Made by a program: the position numbers and the translations under genes
NCBI GenBank assembly: GCA_022710485.1
Contig: JAKLGU010000009.1
Coordinates: forward strand, 23,742 to 87,741
DNA length: 64,000 nucleotides
Source: Gemmatimonadota bacterium
GTDB lineage: Bacteria; Gemmatimonadota; Gemmatimonadetes; Gemmatimonadales; GWC2-71-9
Direction: 5' to 3'
Shown here: positions 61,963-64,000 of the stretch, one piece after another
Layout: every line of letters starts with the position of its first letter
Numbering within the stretch: position 1 is the stretch's first letter
Notes under the pieces: generated by a model
The model's database searches: none
Told to the model about the DNA's origin: nothing
What the model saw: only the letters and a program-made list of their open reading frames with translations

Positions 61963-63924
61963 CTACGGCGTCGGTGCCCCCTTCGGCTCCAGCCGGAGGA
62001 TCCAGAGCCCGGTATTGATGTCCGGCACGTAGATCGTCCCGTCCTTCACGACGGCACCCCAGGCGAACGTGGCCCTGGGCTTGGCCCCCTTGTCGTCCGC
62101 CGTGTAGGTCCACGCCATTTCGCGCCCCTGCCGGAGCAGGTCGCCCTTGAGCTCGCCTGAGATGTCCACCGCCCGGGCGCCACCCTGGTAGTTGCCCATG
62201 TAGAGGGTGTCCCCGGCCACCCAGATGTTGTGCACGCCGCCGTCGGTCGGCTCGTACCACGCCACCAGCTTCGGCTTCTCCAGGTTGGACACGTCGAGCA
62301 CCTGCAGGCGCCCGAAGGTCAGGTCATTGCCGTCCTTGAGCCCGGTGGAGGGGCGGCTGGCGTACACCTCGTCGCCGATGAAGACGTACTTCCCGGCGCG
62401 CCACGCAGTGTGCGTCCCCCGCGCGCTCAGGCCCCAGTACTCGTCCACCCGGGCATAGAGCGCGTCGAGATCGTACTTGAACTGCGACACGAATTTCGGG
62501 TTCTCGGGGCTGCCCCCCTTCACGCCGTTCCCGACGTCGAGCACGACCAGCCCGTCGTCCCAGTAGCTCAGGTACGCGATGCCGTCGGTCACCGCGATGT
62601 CGTGCAGGTACCGGCCCTCGGTCACCTGCTCGGTTTGCCAGCGGGCCACCTCGCGCGGCTGGAGCGGGTCCCGGATGTCGATGACGCGCATCGAGCCGGT
62701 GGCGTCGTCGGTCAGGAACACGTACCCCTTGTACACGTAGCTGCTGTGGACGCCGCCGGACACCGTCTCGGTGTACTGCGCGACCGGCTTCGGATGGCAG
62801 GCGTCGCTTGCATCGAAGACGACGATGCCGTCCTTCCGGTTGGACGAGCCCTCACGCGAGAAGACGCCGTACTTGCCGTCCTCCGTGGTCATGACGTCGT
62901 TGACCAGCCGCGCGTCGGTCATCATCGAGTCCACGATCCGCGGCGCCTTTGGATCTGACACGTCGATCGCGTACACCCGGTCGGAGATGGTGGTCAGGTA
63001 GGCGCACTTGCCGTCCGGGTGGATCCACACCTCCGCGGCGCGCACCGGCACCGGCACCCGGCCGAGCACCTCGAAGCCGCGGCCCGCCTTGCGCGGGGTC
63101 ACCGTGACGAGCGCGTCCGCCGTCCGGCCGCCGATCTCGGCGGTCACCGTGTAGCTCCCCGGCGTCTCGGCCACGAACGACCCGTCGGGGCCGATCATCC
63201 CCACCCCCTGGCCGCCCGCCACGCTCCAGCGCGTCGCCACGCCGGCCAGGCCCGTCCCGTTCGCCTGGGTGGCGGAGGCCGAGAAGGCCACGACGTCGCC
63301 CGTGCGAACGGTGGTCTGACCGGGCGTGAGCCTCACGGAGGCCACGGTGTTGCCCAGGACGTCGATCGGGAGCGTGGCCGATGCGGCGCCCGCCCGGGCG
63401 GTGATCACCGCCCTGCCGGCCGCCAGCGCGTTCAGGCGGCCATCCGGAGTGACGCTGGCCGCGCGGGGATTGCTGGAGCTGTACACCACCTCGTCGGAGC
63501 GCCGGTCGCCTTGTGCGCTGAAGACGGCGGTCAGGAGCGTGAGACGGGTCCCGGCCACCACGCGGGTCGGGGCGTCCACGAACTCGACCCTGGCGGCGGG
63601 TGCGGGCACGATGCGCACCGAGGCGCTCCCCAGCGCGTTCTTCGTTCCCGGCACCACCGCCACGGCCGTGATCTGGGTGGTGCCGATGAACCCGCCCTTC
63701 ACGAGCCCGGTGGAATCCACGGTGCCGCCGTTCCCGTTGGCGAACCAGCGGATCCTGGCCGTCGGCACCGGTTGCCCGTCGGTCCCGACGGCCCGGGCCT
63801 GCATCTGGATCGCCTGGCCGACCTGGACCTCGGCGCTCGACGGGGTGACTTCCACGCGGGCCACCGGCGAGGGGGCGGCCTGCTGGGGCTCCTGCGCGAG
63901 GACGAGCAGCAACGGAACGAGCAT
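61963..63924 (-). CDS. Secreted protein with bacterial Ig-like domains and LVIVD-type beta-propeller
   Basis: 653 residues. A short signal peptide (LVPLLLVLAQ) leads into three bacterial Ig-like (BIG2-type) domains (about 22-105, 110-190, 193-275), each starting with VARVEVTPSSAEVQVG-style strands. The C-terminal 360 residues are LVIVD-type repeats of a beta-propeller (VYAIDVSDPKAPRIVDSMM, RVIDIRDPLQPREVARWQ, LQVLDVSNLEKPKLVAWYEP, RAVDISGELKG). It is probably a cell-surface or extracellular adhesin or binding protein. No enzymatic motif. The remaining 76 bases to the window edge hold no further gene that I can see. Confidence 0.88.
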   Translation of the reverse strand: MLVPLLLVLAQEPQQAAPSPVARVEVTPSSAEVQVGQAIQMQARAVGTDGQPVPTARIRWFANGNGGTVDSTGLVKGGFIGTTQITAVAVVPGTKNALGSASVRIVPAPAARVEFVDAPTRVVAGTRLTLLTAVFSAQGDRRSDEVVYSSSNPRAASVTPDGRLNALAAGRAVITARAGAASATLPIDVLGNTVASVRLTPGQTTVRTGDVVAFSASATQANGTGLAGVATRWSVAGGQGVGMIGPDGSFVAETPGSYTVTAEIGGRTADALVTVTPRKAGRGFEVLGRVPVPVRAAEVWIHPDGKCAYLTTISDRVYAIDVSDPKAPRIVDSMMTDARLVNDVMTTEDGKYGVFSREGSSNRKDGIVVFDASDACHPKPVAQYTETVSGGVHSSYVYKGYVFLTDDATGSMRVIDIRDPLQPREVARWQTEQVTEGRYLHDIAVTDGIAYLSYWDDGLVVLDVGNGVKGGSPENPKFVSQFKYDLDALYARVDEYWGLSARGTHTAWRAGKYVFIGDEVYASRPSTGLKDGNDLTFGRLQVLDVSNLEKPKLVAWYEPTDGGVHNIWVAGDTLYMGNYQGGARAVDISGELKGDLLRQGREMAWTYTADDKGAKPRATFAWGAVVKDGTIYVPDINTGLWILRLEPKGAPTP

Positions 63925-64000
63925 GCGGGGCTCCGGGCGACTGGACGGTGTGGACGGAAGGGTCTTCGCCCGACGGAGGCGGGCGGTCGGAAGTTGCAGG

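Noticed and set aside
60935..62260. Upstream extension of the BTAD regulator frame to 1377 residues
   Set aside because: The extra 440 residues are low-complexity, lie antisense to the lipoprotein gene and its terminator, and carry no domain. The winged helix begins at 60934.

Overview
The window looks like a high-GC member of the Gemmatimonadota or a close relative. This is inferred from gene content, not from a marker-tree search: an alternative complex III operon, membrane-anchored Ser/Thr kinases and a BTAD/SARP regulator with TPR-type C-terminal halves, secreted M28 and M1 peptidases, a PIG-L deacetylase with a signal peptide, and frequent GTG starts. I see no rRNA, tRNA, CRISPR array, transposase, prophage or integrase. 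The DNA reads as ordinary chromosome, densely packed on both strands.

Layout. 1-6.5 kb (minus): alternative complex III, actA-B-C-D-E and the start of actF, behind a consensus promoter. 6.5-9.4 kb (minus): a DUF3788 protein, TrmJ-like tRNA methylase, hydroxyisobutyrate-dehydrogenase-like enzyme and ferritin. 9.5-20.3 kb (plus): a molybdate/tungstate-type ABC permease and ATPase without a binding protein, a lipoprotein, DNA polymerase IV, a TetR-acyl-CoA dehydrogenase-queF unit, and a membrane Ser/Thr kinase. The kinase is followed by two tandem copies of a two-gene cassette: a small six-tryptophan protein plus a 27-28 residue peptide ending in oligoproline-Trp. I consider this the most novel element of the window. 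20.4-31.7 kb: M28 peptidase, ADP-ribosylglycohydrolase, citrate synthase, arginine decarboxylase, M50 protease, M1 peptidase, a duplicated cupredoxin-like lipoprotein and a TIGR01777 epimerase. 31.7-37.7 kb (plus): queC-queE, then a signalling run (degenerate HD protein, GAF-GGDEF cyclase, degenerate CGNR protein, a fused pseudokinase-kinase) and a cold-shock protein. 37.8-47.3 kb (minus): infA, then a six-gene, mostly overlapping operon of PIG-L deacetylase, ferric-type ABC importer, MFS exporter and oligoendopeptidase. 47.4-58.1 kb: membrane protein, DUF971, aconitase, a sigma-70 factor flanked by inverted copies of an 8-bp repeat, a flavin-reductase-like protein, the three-gene proton-translocating transhydrogenase (pntA alpha-1, alpha-2, pntB), a histone-tailed SWIB protein and EttA. 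58.1-64 kb: a membrane BTAD regulator, a divergent Asp-rich lipoprotein and a secreted LVIVD/Ig-like protein.

Together the genes describe an aerobic chemoheterotroph: quinol oxidation by complex III, TCA enzymes (gltA, acnA), transhydrogenase for NADPH, fatty-acid and peptide catabolism, metal uptake and iron storage, queuosine synthesis, and heavy use of kinase and cyclic-di-GMP signalling. Several genes have a TANNNT -10 box 5-11 bases before the start codon, which suggests leaderless or near-leaderless transcription.
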